A program made the translations under genes and the position numbers. Below the pieces are notes generated by a model that ran no database searches, was not told the origin of the DNA, and was given only the letters and a program-made list of their open reading frames with translations. Shown piece by piece: positions 33,461 through 46,724 of a stretch of DNA of 64,000 nt. The stretch lies in assembly GCA_038496445.1 (NCBI GenBank), contig JALMLS010000216.1, positions 594,144-658,143 of the forward strand, in the 5' to 3' direction. Origin of the DNA: Trichosphaerium sp. ATCC 40318. Its lineage: Eukaryota > Discosea > Flabellinia > Trichosidae. Position 1 is the first letter of the stretch, and each line of letters begins with the position of its first letter.

Positions 33461-36400
33461 CTAGTGAACGTAGTTCACAGGTTTTCTAGACCGTGTACGA
33501 CGTGCTATAGGCGTAGCAGAAGATACTGCAGGACGTCTAAGAAAAGAGTAAGAAACCAAAAGAATCTAACAAAAAAAACGAGAAAAAAAAAAAGGTTTTT
33601 GGTCTTTCTTCACACGTACTTTTTCACACGAATCACACGTTTCTTTGTCCGTCTACCCTTTTTAGGTTGTTTAACAGGGGATTTATTTTCTTCATTTTCA
33701 ACATCTGCTAACTCTTCATCATCGTCATCTTTGACTTTCTTTGATTTCGATTTTGTAGAACGAGTTGATCTTGTTGTTTTTGCTTTCTTTTGTGGTGGTT
33801 CATCGTCACCATCATCTTCCATGATGTTCAACTTTACAGGAGAAAGAGGTTCACGTGTCTTTGACTCAGTTTTCTGTTTTTTAGAACCTGATTTCAATGG
33901 TGTAACGAGTTTATCAAATTTTCGTTTCAAGGCTAAAAAAAAAAGTTAGTACCTTGAACCTATTGACATACTTCTAACTAAACTTACACTTAGGTGTGGG
34001 CATCCTCCTTGGTGTAGACGCCTTCTTTGGTGTAGATACTTTGTTGGGCGTAGACAATTTGTTAGGTGTGCTATTAGCACGCCGTGGAGTGCTTGGTCTC
34101 TGTGGAGAACCTTGGGAAGTAGAAGGTTGCAAAGATGTCGTGGATTGCGAACCAGTCTTAAAACTATCCATCTCTGAAACAGACATGCCAAGGCGAGCCT
34201 CAAGCTGTGTGACTTGTGACTTTAAAGTAGCAGTTTCTTCACGAAGAGACTTAGCCTCTTCTCGGAACTCATCTAAGTTCTGTGTCTGTTGAACCTATTC
34301 AGAATGTTAACACTCATTTATCATTTCTTTGCAAAAACTGAAAAAAAACAATCGTACGTTTTCTATAGCCATGGTTTCTAGACGCTCTTGGTAACTTTTT
34401 GCGGCTTGTTCACTCTTTGCGTGTTTGTTTTTTAATTCTTTAATTGTGGCGCGAAGTACTTTAATATCCTAAACGCAGACAAGTAAGTTTTACGCCCAAA
34501 CAAAGAACTTTTACAAACAACAATAGATAGACATACCTGTTCCTTTTTTGTCAAACCATTTTGATGCTTCTTCATATTAACATTAGTATCACGTAACTGC
34601 GATTCTAGCATATGATGATTTTGTTGAAGCTGTGCATGGGTGTGAAAGAGTGCATCATAATCTTGAAAGAAACACGTCAACAATCACTCTTTTTTTCTGA
34701 TTCATTTCAGAAAAAAAAAACGCACTTTGACTATCATTAGCCATGCCTGCTTGAAGCAACTCAAATTGCTTTCTGTAGTTTGTATTTAAAATATTAATCT
34801 GAGCTTGTAACCGACGCTGATATTTTTTACGTAAAGTTGCAACCATTGGCATGACATCACGATAAACTTTATCTCTGAAAAAAGAATAAATAAGATAAAA
34901 ACAAAAAAAAACAAACACCAAACTCTACCTTATCCTCATCTCGTATAACAGTTCATCAGGTCCTTGAAGCTCTGTGTTTTGTGTTGGTACTGGTGGAGGT
35001 GGTATTATATCCTCTGTAGGGCCATTAAGGTTTAAGTTTGCTTGACAAAAGTAAGCACAAATAAAAGTACGAAGTAGAAAAATTTAACAGTGTAGTGTTA
35101 TTAGAAAACTCAAGTATCTCTATCGTACCAGAGTCATGTGAATCAAGAGCAAGTGGAACAGGATCCGGTAATACAGGTACAAGCTTAACAGGTCTTTTCT
35201 TTGTGGTAGTAACAACAGATTGCGTGACAGAAGCGAACTTTAACGCATGTGTTGTTTCTTCAACGTATAAACTACTTGGATTGACATTAATAATCATAGC
35301 CTAGTGCCTTTCGTTAGTACAAGGAAAGCAGCTAAGTAATACAACAATATCAATATGTATATACCAACGTACTGTTCGCCCTCCTTTAACACTAAAGTGT
35401 TCACGGAAGAGTTGAGTAAGTTTGCAATCTTTGAAAGGAATACGTTTTTGTCTGTTTGGATGTTCTTGATTATATCTCATAGCATCAATACAACGACGTA
35501 ATATCATAAGGGATTTGTTAATAGCACCAGCTTCTTTAAGTCTAGCGCCTCTACAGAAAGAAAAACAATCAGAAAAAACACTTTTTTTTTGATGAAGGTT
35601 TAACAAACATACGTCGCATTTGTTTTATCGCTTCGCTCAGCACCTGCAAGATCGACTACAAAGAACCTACGTTGTGATAAATTCTCACGCATACCTTTCT
35701 AGATGAAGAAGTGAGACAACGACGCAACAACACCAAAAAAACTTGTGCGAAGAAAAAAAAAAAAGCAAACAAAACAAGTACTTGTTAACAAGCGAATTAC
35801 TAACCTTATCGAGCGTGTGAATATCAACACCTTTGCGTATTGTAATAAGCTTAATAGTTAATACACCGTGACTTCTACTAGAACCAGCATTAAGGTCTGT
35901 AGAAAACACTTGGCGATTTTTTTGGCCTTGAATCAATTTTTCAAGACCAACCTTAATAAAATGAACGTCAGTATCCGTCAAAAGAGTTCTAAAACAAATT
36001 TCCAACATGTACTGCATGTTGTTCTTAATTATCAACTCTACGTACTTGTGCATCGCTAACACCAATCTCAGTAAGCCCTCGGACTTTACCTCCTTTGCTT
36101 TGGATAGGCAGATTCTTCTTTGTTGGGTCTAGCAAGTCGTTTACGCGATCGTTGTAGATTTCAAGATAAGAAATGACGACACGTCTCTCAAAGTCATCCT
36201 AAAGCGTAGTAGAGTAAGCAACACGTTTAATGACTCACGGTGTTTTGAATAAGCACTTAAACAAACAAAAAGAAAATGCCATAAAAACGGTCTCTGGTGC
36301 GTACATCTTTTGTTTCTATTGTTTCAAAGATACTGTGCAGAATTCTAGGGATTAATCCAGGCGACTTTCTAGATCCCATTATAGTATGCGTTTTACCAGC

Positions 36401-37048
36401 GTTTGTAGGCCCATAGGCGAATAATAGGCAATTATTGCCTTCAGTAAAGTCTCTAAGCATCCTCGAGCATAGGTTATTGTATATTTCCTCCTATATACTT
36501 CATTAGTTACGTTTATTTAACGTTTCAGTTGGTAATGTTGAATTTTTTGGCTGTTTTTTATGTTTCTCTCGTTTAATAAGCGCAATTACGCACTTGGGTG
36601 CTAGATTCGCCAAATGTTTTATCGAATTTGAAATGCAAACCGTGGCCTTGTCGCTTTGTTATCGTACAGCCATTTTTTCCTTTTAAATGTAATGAGTTGA
36701 TGTATGTACAAATAGACAGCAGTACTTGTAAGGCGAATGCATTTTGTGTTTGGGTCATTTGCAGCCACCGGTCTTACTCTAAGAACAACGCGCACTGCGT
36801 CATCGTCTATTTGATCAATACTAAATAATTATTAGCTCCATGTATGAGGTTTTCGTCGCGAACTCTTCAGTTTGGTCTATTTCCATTGCGGATGATTCTG
36901 TAAGGCTCTCAGCTTGATCTGAGGCGTTTTGCGACATCGTAACGTCTATTTTATTGTTTGAAATGGCGCCAAAATTTGAAATTTTTAGACTTTTTACTAA
37001 CCGATTTTTTGCCGTTCGTTTCACTTTCTTGCAGTACATACTTTCCAT
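33461..37048 (-). CDS. Kinesin motor protein, kinesin-6-like
   Basis: Spliced gene for an N-terminal-motor kinesin. After an acidic lead (MESMYCKKVKRTAKN...) come VVLRVRPV, HFKFDKTFGESSTQ, the P-loop LLFAYGPTNAGKTHTIMGS, SPGLIPRIL, switch I STDLNAGSSRSHGVLTIK, switch II FFVVDLAGAER, INKSLMILRRCIDAMR and IPFKDCKLTQLFREHF, then MIINVNPSSLYVEETTHALK with FASVTQSV. GxTNAGKT plus the SSLYVEETTHALKF block point to the KIF20/KIF23 group (kinesin-6), which act at the central spindle and in cytokinesis. Coiled coil 34250-34900. The tail is Ser/Thr/Pro-rich with repeated TPxK/R units, then strongly basic and acidic runs. A last intron (donor AA|GTACGTG) adds RRTRSRKPVNYVH before TAG 33461-33463. The first intron (GTTCGC...TTTAG, after QTEE) gives the in-frame IDQIDDDAVRV. 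Confidence 0.85.
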
Positions 37049-37097
37049 TGCTACAAATGTTCGCTTGCCTCCCCTTTCAATAATGTTACTAGCGAAA

Positions 37098-37725
37098 AAT
37101 GGCGTTTGAGGTAGAGCTTGTTATATACGGTTATAAACGCCCCAAACGCAACGTACAAAGGTATGTAGCCTCAAGGCGCGACCAAAATGCTTTGTTCAAA
37201 CTTCATTTACGCACGTTATCGTATCTTACGCGCCTATGTTAGCTTACGCTATTGTAAATTACCTGTAGTGTAAGCGCGTTTTAGTAAACTACTTTTTGAA
37301 CGCAGAGTAGACATTACATTTCTGATGCCGTATTTTGATGCATTTTCTCGCTCATTTTGCCTTACTTGTCAGTGAGAGCAACTTTACACGTATTTACGTT
37401 CGCGTAAATCCTACATCACAAAGTGAACCGCTGCCTTGCTTCATCTGGAGAATGTCATCGGTTCACGTATTTTTGTTACTGCCTTTGTTGCCTAATGACT
37501 TTTTCAAATTCGCAACCTTTTTCGGTTGACAGATAATGTGTGAGTAACCTCAACGAAACTACAATCTTACGTTTACAAGTAGTACGCGAATAATGACATG
37601 CCAATCACTTAACAATCCATTATGCAATTAGTATATTTGCTGATGAAGAAGAGGATGGTATACTTAAAAACTGTAATGACGGTGGTGCAAACCTGGCTGA
37701 TTCCAAGAATAAAGAAGAGGGCTAA
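37098..37725 (+). CDS. Possible small spliced gene (tentative)
   Basis: ATG 37098 opens MAFEVELVIYGYKRPKRNVQ, coding-like for up to 47 codons. Further on are SESNFTRIYVRVNPTSQSE (about 37370-37425) and an acidic last piece, ADEEEDGILKNCNDGG, ending KNKEEG and TAA near 37723. I could not join them with confident introns. The stretch lies between the divergent kinesin and CDC123-like genes. Confidence 0.3.
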
Positions 37726-37898
37726 ATCCGTCAACTATTACTAAAGTGAAAAGTTTGCGAACAAGTATAGAAGTGCTTGTTTAATAGGACAATGTTTTAA
37801 GTATATTAGTACAGAGTGTTGCATTGTTAAATACAGTCTGAACGCAACTTAATGCTTTAAGCCCATAAGTCTATGCGCATGAAACAAACACAAAAAAA

Positions 37899-39522
37899 AT
37901 GAACCGAACAGACAGTCCTGACGCAGTTGAAGTCGAATATTTGAAAACTGTTGATTTAAGCACTGGTACACTAATTATAGCACGAGTTGTATTAAATGTA
38001 ACAATAATAGACCCAAGCAGGCTTGAGAACTGGTATGAAGGTATAAAAGACGAGACTTTTGCGACTGTACTGTTTAAAATGACTGCGGAGGTACAAGAAA
38101 AGTTAAAACCTTTATTTTCGTATCTTAGACTAACCGTATGAAAAAGGAAGCTGAGGCAATGACCAAATACAGAGACTATTGTAGAATGATTCAACGATGT
38201 TCTCAATTCAGTGAAGGCAAAGAATTCAAAAAAGAAGATTACCCTTTTGATGAGGACCAAATGGAAGTATTGAATAAAGTATGGCTACCAACCTTATGTT
38301 GTGTCTTGTTGATGTACAAATAGTTTGAAGCCAAACTTCAAGGATATTTAGATAAGTTCCCTAAAGGAGGGTTCATTAAACTGTCCACCAGGAGGTATGA
38401 TTAGGTGTTTGTTGATTGTTGTGTTAATGTATTTGTATAGTCCAAAGGATGCTGCATTGTCTGGGAAAAGAATAAGAAAAGTTTTAGAGAAGGAGCTTGC
38501 TGAAGTACCTAATACTGATACAGGGAATATGATAGCGTTTATTAGAGCTTGTTGTAAAGCGCTTTGTGTACATACAGCAAAAGAGGCCATAGAACTTCTT
38601 CTAAGCAGGTGCGCTTGAGTTTCTTTTTTTTTTTTTTTTTTTTTCTTTTAACTTACACTTTCAAGCTCACGTATCTACAACGACCTTTCTGGTGCTAAAC
38701 TACAGCAAGGGTCAGAGTTTGATATGAATATTGTAATAAGGGAATGGGAAGATATAGCGCATGAATGGGAGTTCAGAGGTACTGGTGTTATTTTTACTTA
38801 AATCAAAAGAGATATTAGCGACTTTGTGCATTTGTTTTTATAAGTGGTTGTAACTGTTTTAGCCTTCGTTATTGATAGGAAATTGACAGCTTGTACTCAG
38901 TATTATAAGCTTTGTTTTGTACCTGAGATGCTAAAAGTTGGGAAGAAAGCTATTGGTGAATACATTCAATCATACTTTGCTTCTGTTGTTGATAAAATTA
39001 AGCATGACAACTATACTATAGACTTTGCAATTAGCCCACAACTAGATAAAGTACGCTATTTTTCTTTTAGAAATAACGGGTATTCTACTATTCAGTGATT
39101 AAGCCACTACCTTTTGTCATAGGCAAGAATAATCGAAATTAATCATCCGGTGAGTTTTAATTTATAATGATAGTTTCTCTCTTTTTTCTTGTTTTTTTTC
39201 TGAGTATCTCAATAGCCGCCTATGGCAGGAACAGCTTTGTTTGATTGGGAATCTGCTACCGAAAGACAGGTATAGATTGAATAATTTTTCAGTGCACGTG
39301 GCATAACAACTACTCTAGATTATGAGAAAAGGTCCTTTCGAGTTAAGGATTCTAGAAAGCGAGGTATGGCTTTCAGAAATATCTTTATTTAAAATAACCA
39401 CTTGCTTTTCATAGTTGGACAATCCTCTGGAAGAAATTGAAGGAAGTTTACGTGATTGTATCCGTGATATAAGAGCTAATAAGAAATCCACGGGTGAGGA
39501 AAAAAAGTGTAGCGTAATGTAG
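37899..39522 (+). CDS. CDC123: CDC123/D123-like ATP-grasp protein with CaaX tail
   Basis: Spliced gene for a D123-family protein; in yeast and animals Cdc123 is an ATP-grasp chaperone needed to assemble translation factor eIF2. Matches in order: LENWYEGIKDETFATVLFKM, the signature GGFIKLSTRSPKDAAL (the metal/ATP part of the fold), WEFRAFVIDRKLTACTQYYK, YTIDFAISPQLDKVRIIEIN, ALFDWES and GPFELRILE. The last exon reads STGEEKKCSVM and then TAG. This is a Cys-aliphatic-aliphatic-Met box preceded by lysines, a textbook farnesylation signal and not something I associate with Cdc123. The N-terminal part is longer than usual (about 150 residues before the signature). Introns are about 45-60 bases. 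The poly-T tract at 38620-38645 is intronic. Confidence 0.75.
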
Positions 39523-39748
39523 TGGAAGAAATAAAGGTTGTTAAAAAACCTACAATATTGAAAACTGGTTTAACTTGTAGCGTAAGCATACGAACAGATG
39601 GGTACACACTTCTATCTTGATGATTTTGGAGTGGCCTTAGTAGAAGTGAAAACTGTTAAAAAGTATTGGTGTGAAATGACTTTCAAAATAATATGTGCAC
39701 GTGTTGTTGTGGTGATAACTATTTATTACAAAGATTTCTTTTACATTC
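39523..39748. other. 3' flank between convergent genes
   Basis: About 225 bases. It contains a plus-strand open stretch with a second TGTAGCGTAA, repeating the string that encodes the CaaX end 60 bases upstream, and a CACGTG at 39698. Confidence 0.35.
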
Positions 39749-42700
39749 TTATGACTTTAACATATTTAAGAGTTGCTTCTTTAACACACCAACAGATAAG
39801 TTACAACCATCAGAATTATCAGAAATAATAGGATTTTTCTTATTCTTTGTTGATTGTTCTTCATCAGCAGATGAGTCATTATCTGGTGGATTAGATAATA
39901 AACTTGGTGTACGTCTTCTCTTTCTACGCTTCATTGTTTGTGGTGGAAGAAGAGAAGAAGAAGACGAAGAAGGCTTTGAAGAAATATTTTTTTCTTTTTT
40001 TGATTTTGATAATATATCCTTTATAGTTGTTACCAAATCAAGTGGCTTTATGTTAGGTGGTGTTAACGGCCATATTTCTTTGATTTGATTCGTGTTTTTT
40101 GTACTCCCTAGACTCAAAAAATAAGGAAATTTCTTGACTAAAAAAATCACGTCAAGAAAAACACACATAGCCTGCTGGAGTACTACTATATTGTTCTCAA
40201 AACAAGTTCGTATCATTTTATGATACTATTAAATGGTATACAGCAATTTACAGAATTTTTCAATCAAAAGAAGAACATACCTTGTAAGCAATGAATAAGC
40301 AATGCTTGAAATAGTTTAAAATGTTCGATTTTTTCTCTTGCATCAATTTTTGACTTTACAAGTTGAAGAGCACGTGGCCAATATGCATCACCTAGTAATA
40401 GAAATAGTTGTAATGCCCTAAATAGTTATTAAAAATATTTTCAGGTAGGTGTAAAGAAAGTACCGCATAGATTCATTGGCACGTAAAAGTAGACCAACAC
40501 GTGCATTAACATTCGCTGAAGTGATGTTTGATGGATGCAACAGAGGTGGTAGAACATCTATAGCGCGTGTATAGTAGCTCCTAAAATAAACATCAACAAA
40601 ATCAGCTCTTATATAGACCAAGATTTTAGCGTACCTTTGGTTACTGTACGGCTTATTGCCCGATATTTTTTGTCTTTTCTCAAATTCCTTTGCTGGTAAA
40701 ATTGTTGGTATTGGGAAACCATTTACTAAAGTATGGTTAATAAAATGTTCTGTACTGATATTAGTATCATGCTTACACTTGAGGAAAACACAGTGAACCA
40801 AATCGACAAAAGGAAGCAAAAAATGAGGTTTGTGCGTGTAATATAAAGTACACAAAATCTCGAATAAAGGATGTGCTCTAGTTCTCAAAGTTGTTGGTGA
40901 GAAATCGACCTAAACCAAGTTATTAAACCAATATGGCTTTATGAGTAGATGCGTACTGTTGACTCTTCAGGTTGAAACAAGGCTGGGTTAAATTCAGGTA
41001 AAGACATGGGTACACTCTATTATCAAAAAGTCAGAAAATTAATAGAAACCAGAAAAAAATAAGAAGTTTTTTTTCAAAACCCGAAAACGTACTGTAGAGA
41101 ATGTTTCTGTCTTTCTATCAATTGTTTTAGACACGCTTGATAAAACACTTTCATTAATACCAACAAGTTCTTGTATCTTATCCATCATTAATCGTGGTTC
41201 TCTTCGAACTAAGTACTCCTAAAAACAACTTTTAAAAATAATAATTATACTACCCCAAAGTACCAATTCAGCCCTCTCCAGCTGTGGTATTTGAGAGGCT
41301 TCAACTAAGGCTCCAAACAGATACAAGTTATCTTCTTCCTCCTACAAAGAAATTAAATAAAATCTTTCAAAAAAAAGAGTTTTAGGCTTCGTACTGTACT
41401 AGCTTCATCTGTTCCAAGATTGGCGTATTTTTCAACGACAGGAGCTAGAGATACGTTTAAAGGAGTGTGGTACTGATAGGAAACACTACAGAACGTTAAA
41501 ATAACGTGACAATACTGTTTACATACGCATGTGCTAGGCGAGAAATTTCATTGTCAGATGGTTTTTTGCTTCGGCTTGATAAACCACGAGCTTGCTTAGC
41601 AGCGAAGGAAAGTTCACCAGAATACTTTGCCAAAAATTCAAGTAATTGTCCAGAAACAAACCCAGGATATGCATTACCTAATACGCGTGAGCTCAAAAAG
41701 AAGGCTAAAGGCTCCAGACTCAAAAAAAAACATAGTTTAAGGTTGTATAATTTAGACTTATTACCTTTTGATAACAGAGCAAGAATCAAGCCTACAAGTG
41801 ATGTTAGGTTAAAACACTATGCAGGGTATACGCACCAGGGTTTTGTAGACGGGGTAGTAATGCTTTGCAAGCTGGAAGAAGTACTTCATCTTCAACAATA
41901 CCTGGTTGATCAGCTACCTGACCTGCACAGGCAATAATACTTTCAAGTACGTATTTCGCATGAAACTCATCTAGACCCCAAGCTAAAAGAGAATAAAATA
42001 AGAAATTGAGTGTACACTCAATCCAAAAAAAACAAAGCGTCATACCTTTGCATATATTTCCAGCAGCTATAAAATTCTTTTTTGCATCTTCCTCAGAAGC
42101 TGATTTTGCTAAATTCTGAGTTGTAGCTACAACTGGCGGAGCAACTATTTGCCATATGCTTCCTACAATTACTAATAAGTACATTACTACTATTGCTGTA
42201 TACTAACCCATCGAATGAATGCCAACAGGTACATCACCCTGACGAGTCCAAAGCTTACCACCTAGAGTAAAAAATTAGCTTCAGTGATGTTGATAGTGTC
42301 TCTACTCGTACCTGTAAGAGGTAAAGCTCCTTCACTTATAATCAAACCACTTTGAACATCATAAACACGTACAGTGGTCTTAAAAAAAATATACATTAGG
42401 AAGCTGCGTTTAAATAGCTATACTTACATCATAAAACAGCATTAATGATAACTGTTGGATATCAGCGTCTTTGATTACTTTATCTGGATTGAATGCTTGT
42501 AAATCACATAGTTTATAAGCTACAAGTTCCTAAAAATCTGGTAAGAGATGTGAAGATAGAGGAGTAGTAAATGGGAACTTACTTGATTTTCTATGTCTGG
42601 TTTAATAATTTTTATTGAACCCTGTTCTTCTACAACCACAAGTTCACGTGTCAACTGATGAACAATCCTAAAAAATGAAGATATATTAATATTAACCGTT

Positions 42701-44127
42701 TAGTATGTCTGTACCTTGCAACAGGACTAGATACACCCACTGATTTCGTGCTACTAAGAGAGGAAAAAATAAGTACGAATTTATCAAGATAAAAGGTGTC
42801 CAAGTGAAATCACGTGTTAACGTGGCCAAAAAACAAAAAAGATGTGATATTTTAACCAAGTGGTTTAATAGGCCATGAAAAAAATACACAACATCACGTA
42901 CAATTTTGATGTTTGGTTTGGGTTGGCATTTAAAGAATACAAAGTATGATCTGTATTGCTCCAGAATTGAAGATCTTTTTCGTTCAAGAGCCAAATTCCT
43001 TTAACAAGCAATTACTAGATGTATGACACACGTGTTAATTTACCTCTAGGACCAGATATACATTCTACAACAGGGGAAACAGTATCTAATAATTGAGATG
43101 GTTCAACCTGAGCTTTAACACCGATTCCTTCAACTTTAACGTATTAGTTTTATATATTAGAATACTATACGTACTCGATGAGTCTCTTAGAATACCTACT
43201 GAACATGTGAACAGTTGTACTAAATCACCATCCGGCATATCCTAAGAATATCAGAAAAAATCAAAAAAAAAAAGTGTCTTTTGCTTCCAAATTCTTTGCT
43301 TTCATTGTCAAATACCTGGCACCAAAATATCGCGTATCTATGGCTTGTATAATGTATACAAGCAGCAGTAATATTTGTAGCATCTAAATAATGGATTCAA
43401 CATGAAAGTAATAGAACCAGAAAAGGTTTCTCAAAAAAATAAGTTTTTTGACACATGTACGTACTTTTATCGCCTACCAATAAATTATGCTCAGCAATCT
43501 TTGTCCATTGAACACTATCATCATCCCAAAGCCAAAATAACGCATCTCCTGTTTCGGTTATGCACACCATTAATTGCCTGTCGACTAGATGAACCAAATA
43601 GGTCAATAATAGCTGAGATATGCGAACGAAGGCGAAATGAAGAGTTGGAAGGTGTAGAGAAAGTTTCTCGTTACATTTCATGTTCTTGTTGAAAGCTAAA
43701 TGCGCTGCTTACCGATTTGTAGAGTAACAATTGGAGATTTGACGCGTTGTAAAACTACTTCTGGTACAGGATTCACGTCTTTACCGTCAATATCCTTATT
43801 TGCGTCAGTTAGAGTCATAATACGCGTCGTACATCAATTAGAACTGTGTTTTGAGATGATGTCAATTTAGCAGTTGATACAACGCCATCAAACACTACAA
43901 ACGACTTGTGACCCTTGAATATCGCCCCCACATGTCCTGGACCTAATGTTGTTTGTTACAACGCTTCTTACTTGCGAAATATACGTACTGACGATCAGTT
44001 TTTCAACGTAACCGCGTTGGTGTTGTTTTTTATAAACTATTTGTTGTAGAACTGTGCCACCACGCAAATGTGCCCACGCCTTGGCGTCTACCTTGTCCCA
44101 TTTGAATTTACTCACAACACGCGACAT
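39749..44127 (-). CDS. Large protein, propeller-like front, helical back
   Basis: Spliced gene of about 20 exons; I do not recognise the family. Start MSRVVSKFKWDKVDAKAW, then beta-rich blocks: SPGHVGAIFKGHKSFVVFDG, VVLQRVKSPIVTLQI, QLMVCITETGDALFWLWD, LMLFYDTTVRVYDVQSGLI, GKLWTRQGDVPVGIHSMGSI. Together they look like a WD/beta-propeller domain. From about 42,150 down the sequence turns helical (LGLDEFHAKYVLESIIACAG, RKTETFS, HPLFEILCTLYYTHKPHFLL, YWPRALQLVKSKIDAREK). This build is typical of membrane-traffic or nuclear-pore scaffolds, which is inference only. The C-terminus is Ser/Lys-rich and probably disordered (KEKNISSKPSSSSSSLLPP). Exon joins in the middle were only partly checked. Confidence 0.5.
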
Positions 44128-44403
44128 TCTATCATTTGTAAACCACTTTGTTGTCGTCTGTCAAAAGAGCTTGGGTCAACTATCTTCTTTTTCGCTCATC
44201 TTTACTCTACGACATCACTATGGGCGGACTGTAGGCTTACGATTACTTTGGAGAGTTTTCAGAAAAGTGACAAGCTTTGATTGCATTTTTTTATTTTTTT
44301 TGACATTTTTGCTGTTACTACTTCGAACAGCCTTTATTACAATTTCTGCTTGTATTTATCAACAAACAAATATTAAAGGTTTCCATATATAACACGTGCA
44401 AGC

Positions 44404-46355
44404 TTATTTTTTGCCTACATAATGAAATAAAATATCGAAACCTTCTTTGTAAACGCCATAACCAAAATCTTTTTGTAGGTATTTATATTCTACCATATCA
44501 ATGCAAGTAGCGCCCAAAGCTACCTCAAATCTTTGTGTAGCATCTATATCACCACCTGGTGTAAGGCTACATAACTTTGCAATACCATCTTTAGGTGGTG
44601 GAGGTACTAAAATACCTATTTTTACAAATCCTAAAAAAAAAATAAAATAAGAAAGACTGATTACACCACTAACTACAGGTTATGATTTTTAGGGCTAGCT
44701 TGCCAAAAACGTTACATTACTTATTAAGCAACAGAAGAAGGGTACGAAGAAAATTGTAAGTTCTGTAAGAACAGTTGGTAAATTCGTTTTTTTTGTACCT
44801 TCGGAAGAAACTACAACACTTAAAACACAATCAGAAGTAGGTGGAGACATTCTAATTATCTCCATAGCCTCTTCAGGAGGTGGTGGGAAACCGAAAGCCT
44901 CATGTGCAGCTAATGCTATACGTAACTTATCAGCCAGTGGACCTCCATCACTACCTAATCGAAACTACACAGTCCATTAAAATAAACAAAACATTTCTTT
45001 TTTGGTTTTGCTTACGTCGAATTGTGTTTGTCGTGGTGGTGCTGCACCCATATCTAATGCACGTTAAATACGTTATATCGTTGTACAATGCAGTTTCTAC
45101 GTACCACGTCCTACACTTAGAACAGATGTAATGTTATTCATTTTAGCCCATTCAACAAGTGCTCTTGTAGCAATTCCCGTATCTGCTGCATTTAAAGCGC
45201 GATTTATAGCAGACTCTCCAGGAAAGTACCTGTAAAGAAATAATCAGTGAACTAATTCTCTGTTTAATAACAAACAATAAATCTTACCATCCTCCGTCCA
45301 TACCGCCCTTAGATGACATATCAATCCAACTACCTATATACATTGGGTTTAAACTACTACCACAATCATTGAGTCTATCAATCTCTGTTTCAGGAGCACC
45401 AACATTCCAGTAAAAGTCAACCATCCTCTGTATGAGGAGATCTTGTGGACCTAAAATTTGTCACAAAAATTCAAGTAGCTCCTAGCTAGGAGTGCAACAA
45501 GAGTTTGAATAACGCAGAGAAGCTAAAGATGACTTTCGGGTGATAACTTTTTTCACAAACAAATCGCATTCTAGTACCTTCACAACGCCATGATAATTGT
45601 TGTAGATTAGGCGTAATAGATGCTCGTATTTGTTTAACTTCGTGAGGAATACTTTCACACCAAATATCAAAAAATTCTTGTGATTTACTCTCTCCTATTT
45701 GTAGAAATGGAGCTACGCTTGCAGCTGCACGAAGAGCACCTTTAAAACTGTTCAGTGAAGTTAGGTTTAGATGATGTGTACCGTCATCGGAACCTTCTGT
45801 GCTAACTCGACTGCTTGATGGAGGCGACGCAGATGATCTGGATGGATTTTTAAGGCGATCTATTACCTGTAAAGCGTTACAAATTACATAGAAGCTTCTA
45901 GACTGCATGCGTACTTGACTTATGTTACTCATCCACTCTTCCTGTTCGATTTGGGTTTCAGGAAACATTATAAACACTCTGTTTGGCACAGAGACTGAGA
46001 AACAGTACTTCTTCCTGCTTGGGTGCTATAAAACATGTAATTAGTACGTTTACAGTGGGCAGTCTTACCTTTTTGACAAAAGATGTCTGTGTTAGCACTA
46101 TAACACCTGTTTCGCTATCATCCTGCGCATATTAGTATCGTTTTATCCAAATCTGTCGTACTGATTGCGTTTTGAAGTAGAACATTTTATTGCCTTTTAA
46201 CACCATCCAACGCTTCCTCCAGGATTTAATACGGCCTCCCTGTTTCGTTAGCCATCCACTATAATCTGATGGCTCCAAACTAGCTACAGATATGGTAGAC
46301 TATCATAAAGTAAGCGTTTATAATTTTTTGGGTAACTATAGAGCGACTGTACCAT
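44404..46355 (-). CDS. PH-domain protein
   Basis: Spliced gene. The N-terminal pleckstrin-homology domain is clear: DYSGWLTKQGGRIKSWRKRW, MVLKGNKMFYFK, FVKKHPSRKKYCFSV and the closing helix TQIEQEEWMSNIS. PH domains bind phosphoinositides or proteins and bring their carriers to membranes. The rest, about 330 residues, has KGALRAAASVAPFLQIGE, WCESIPHEVKQIRASI, MDGGWYFPGESAINRALNA, APPRQTQFD and FGYGVYKEGFDIL. I do not recognise it. A Ser/Pro-rich linker (SSASPPSSSRVSTEG) follows the PH domain. The start codon at 46353-46355 is followed at once by a GTACAG donor, so exon 1 codes for a single Met. Stop TAA 44404-44406. Confidence 0.7.
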
Positions 46356-46724
46356 ATTTGTGCTTATTTTTGTACTGTTCAAAAAAAATGTCACTTTGAC
46401 TTTTTCCGCAGTTTGTGGCAGCAAGCGACCCAAAAACTTGTCGGAAATGCTACGACGCCAAAATACTATGCAACAAACTTACACAGTGGTACTATTAACG
46501 TTGCAGAGTTTTTAGTGATTTTAAATTTCTAAAAGCAACGTGCGTTTGCACGCTTTACCTGTACTACATATACTCACTATTGGCAGTATTTCACATAGTT
46601 TTATCATAAACTTGGTAGTAGAATTGACGTTTTTGAGCGCCAAATTCTAATCTCGTTTATATTTTATTACTAATCAATTAAAACACATCACAACACCTCA
46701 AGCAGCATTGCTTCATTATTTATT
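46356..46724. promoter_or_regulatory. Intergenic region between divergent genes
   Basis: About 370 AT-rich bases between the PH-protein start (minus) and a small ORF (plus). No clear motif apart from T-rich runs. Confidence 0.35.

Noticed and set aside
33464-33949. Long plus-strand open frame opposite the kinesin tail
   Set aside because: It is low-complexity Ser/Phe sequence produced by the antisense of the Lys/Asp/Glu-rich kinesin tail, whose frame is supported by intron joins.
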